From a virus: a stretch of DNA of 38,122 bases. Shown here one piece after another: positions 36,396 through 38,122 of this stretch (the stretch's first letter is position 1; every line of letters begins with the position of its first letter). The stretch lies in the IMG/VR virus record IMGVR_UViG_3300008267_000133, positions 1 to 38,122 of that record. One strand, given 5' to 3'. The notes under the pieces are model-generated. The model saw only the letters and a program-made list of their open reading frames with translations. It was not told the origin of the DNA and searched no databases. The position numbers and the translations under genes were made by a program.

Positions 36396-38122
36396 ATGAC
36401 TTATCAACTGCGGCCGGAATATCAACTGCCGGCACATATCGCAACCATTGAACACTGCAAAGCAAGCGCAGAGCCAGCATTTCACAACATGAGTGTTGGA
36501 GCCGGCAAAACTATCAACATCGCTTTTATGTGTCAGCATGTTGTCAGTAAAGGCGGTAAAGTGCTGGTATTGGCTCGCCAAGGTGAGTTGATTGAGCAAA
36601 ACGCTGATGATGCCTGGTCGATTGGTGTTAAGACTTCAATTTTTAGCGCAAGCCTAAACAAGAAAAGCACAGTATTCAATTGTGTTATGGGTACAGAAGG
36701 CACTGTAAGCAATCACTTGCTTGATGTGTTTAGTGAATGGCTGCCTGATTGCATTTTTATTGATGAATGTCATATGGTTGATTGGCAGGATATTTTGGCC
36801 GATGAGCCAGAGACTCAGTACGGCAAAATAATTAGTCACTTTAAGCGGCTAAAACCAAAGCTGCGAGTTATTGGTTACACTGGCTCGCCATACCGCGGCA
36901 CTGAAGCAATCAAAGGCCCATACTGGAAGCATCAGCTTTCCGATGTTGGCACAATGCAACTTATTCAGCTTGGCTTTTTGGTTCCGCCAATTTTCGGCTT
37001 TGGCGATGATGATCATCATTATGATCTTGGTGAGTTTAAGCCGGCCGGCGGTGAAGGTGCGCACGATTTCACTGCAAAAGAACTTGCAGCAATGGGAAGG
37101 AAACTTACCAAAGACAAAACAATGACTCAGCAAATCATGGAGCAGGTGCAAGCAATTGCAGCCGGCAGAAATGGCGTGCTAATAACATGCGCCAGCAAAA
37201 AGCACTGTGAGCAGGTAGCGGAGTGTTTACCTGAAGGAACTTGGGGTATTGTTACCGATGACACCAGCACAAAAAACCGCAAAGCAATTTTAGATAAAGC
37301 AAAAAGCGGTGAGATTAAATATGTAATTCAAATTACCTGTCTAACAACTGGAGTTAATGTGCCGCGGTGGGATTTGCTTGTTATTCTGCGCAAGATTGGC
37401 AGCTTAACATTGCTTATACAGCTAACCGGTCGAGTGCTGCGACAATTAAAGCCTGAGCAGATAGCACAAGGCGTTAAAAAGTCTGATGCGCTTGTATTGG
37501 ATTTCACAGACACTTTTGAATCAATGGGCGATATTTACGATGACCCGATTGTCAACCAAGCGCTGCAGCAAAAATTACAAGGCAAGCGTGATGACTCAAT
37601 TGAATGCCCAAAGTGCAGCACGTTAAACAGCAAACATGCGCGCCGCTGCAGCGGCATTGATGCTAAAGGCCAACGCTGTGATCACTTCTGGATTTCTCGC
37701 CAGTGCAATAACTGCGGAGCTCATAACGATACAACTGCAAAAGATTGCCGCGACTGTGGCGCTGTGCTGATTGATCCAAACGCAAAGCTGCTGAACAAAG
37801 CATATACTGATGCAGATTTTAAACCGGTGAAGTCATTCAAGGCATCGCCAGGTAAAGGCGATAACTTGATCATAACTTATCAACTTGATAGCACTTACTT
37901 TGATGATGGAGTAGAAAAGCCAGAAGTTGCACGCGAGTTTTTCAGCCCATTTAGCGCACAGCCGCACATTAAAAATATGTGGTATAGATGGCTGCAGCAA
38001 CATGCGCCATTGCCTGACGTTAAAAACAAAATCATGCGCCCTCGCAGTAATGCAGAAATTGCCGCGGCAATTAACCAATTTGCAGAAGTTCCGACGCATA
38101 TAACACACCGGATCAACCCTAA
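36396..38122 (+). CDS. SF2 DNA helicase with zinc ribbons (continues at 115-193)
   Basis: The open frame leaves the right end and rejoins at the left end (601 aa in all). Motif I is SVGAGKT (33-39), II is DECH (123-126), III TGSP (162-165), and VI QLTGRVLR (342-349). Helicase domain 2 includes GVLITCASKKHCEQVAECL and TTGVNVPRWDLLV. After it come two Cys-rich ribbons: C404/C407/C418/C428 and C437/C440/C451/C454. It resembles phage DEAD/H-box helicases that remodel forks or recombination intermediates. The start follows AGGAATAAAAAGAA, 18 bp after the ATPase stop. Confidence 0.9.
   Translation, partial: MTYQLRPEYQLPAHIATIEHCKASAEPAFHNMSVGAGKTINIAFMCQHVVSKGGKVLVLARQGELIEQNADDAWSIGVKTSIFSASLNKKSTVFNCVMGTEGTVSNHLLDVFSEWLPDCIFIDECHMVDWQDILADEPETQYGKIISHFKRLKPKLRVIGYTGSPYRGTEAIKGPYWKHQLSDVGTMQLIQLGFLVPPIFGFGDDDHHYDLGEFKPAGGEGAHDFTAKELAAMGRKLTKDKTMTQQIMEQVQAIAAGRNGVLITCASKKHCEQVAECLPEGTWGIVTDDTSTKNRKAILDKAKSGEIKYVIQITCLTTGVNVPRWDLLVILRKIGSLTLLIQLTGRVLRQLKPEQIAQGVKKSDALVLDFTDTFESMGDIYDDPIVNQALQQKLQGKRDDSIECPKCSTLNSKHARRCSGIDAKGQRCDHFWISRQCNNCGAHNDTTAKDCRDCGAVLIDPNAKLLNKAYTDADFKPVKSFKASPGKGDNLIITYQLDSTYFDDGVEKPEVAREFFSPFSAQPHIKNMWYRWLQQHAPLPDVKNKIMRPRSNAEIAAAINQFAEVPTHITHRINP
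38009..38122. repeat. Right copy of 114-bp terminal direct repeat
   Basis: Identical to 1-114. It lies inside the helicase coding frame. See the left copy: it shows the molecule is circular or terminally redundant, not that it carries functional repeats. Confidence 0.95.

Noticed and set aside
1-38122. CRISPR array, tRNA genes, insertion sequences, anti-CRISPR or toxin-antitoxin loci
   Set aside because: No regularly spaced repeats, cloverleaf-like genes, transposase motifs or recognisable toxin pairs were seen on either strand. Divergent versions cannot be excluded without searches.

Overview
The window is a complete, circularly assembled genome of a short-tailed (podovirus) phage of the P22/Sf6 virion lineage. 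The last 114 bases (38009-38122) repeat the first 114 exactly, so the unique circle is 38,008 bp. One helicase gene runs across the linear ends. The virion genes (Sf6-like coat and terminase, P22-type portal, tail, ejection and tailspike proteins) indicate a Gram-negative host with surface polysaccharide, probably a gammaproteobacterium. The species cannot be told from the sequence. I found no integrase, CI-type repressor or tRNA, so lysogeny is not supported, although many small DNA-binding proteins are present.

Layout. Two transcription arms diverge from a gene-free, AT-rich, repeat-bearing region at about 33.69-34.15 kb, the candidate replication origin and early control region. They converge at 6.57 kb on a shared terminator. 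The plus arm runs 34146 -> 38122 -> (junction) 1 -> 6574. It encodes a ribbon-helix-helix-like protein, a degenerate TOPRIM-like protein, a DUF3987-type ATPase, an SF2 helicase, a VRR-NUC nuclease, an ERF single-strand annealing protein, a YqaJ exonuclease, a small HTH protein and SSB. These form a replication and recombination module. They are followed by a DUF6378-like protein and a tightly overlapping string of small genes rich in helix-turn-helix units.

The minus arm runs 33691 -> 6586. It begins with a Cro-sized HTH gene and about a dozen small early genes (33.7-30.1 kb). Then come a small-terminase-like gene, a gene of unknown function, a fibre-like pair under a structured RNA leader, and a membrane-protein cluster. 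The classic P22-order head and tail block follows: large terminase, portal, scaffold, coat, gp4, gp10, needle, gp14-like, gp7, gp20, gp16, tailspike (25.7-11.0 kb). The arm ends with lysis genes (M15 endolysin and two holin-like membrane proteins, 11.0-10.0 kb) and six appendage-like genes (10.0-6.6 kb).

Regulation is unusually legible. There are sigma70-like promoters with dyads in their spacers, a nearly identical promoter pair at 29.35 and 33.73 kb, terminator hairpins whose loop is the -35 of the next promoter (19.7 and 30.07 kb), and a leader RNA with alternative pairings at 28.5 kb. All functional calls come from reading translated motifs. No database search was possible.
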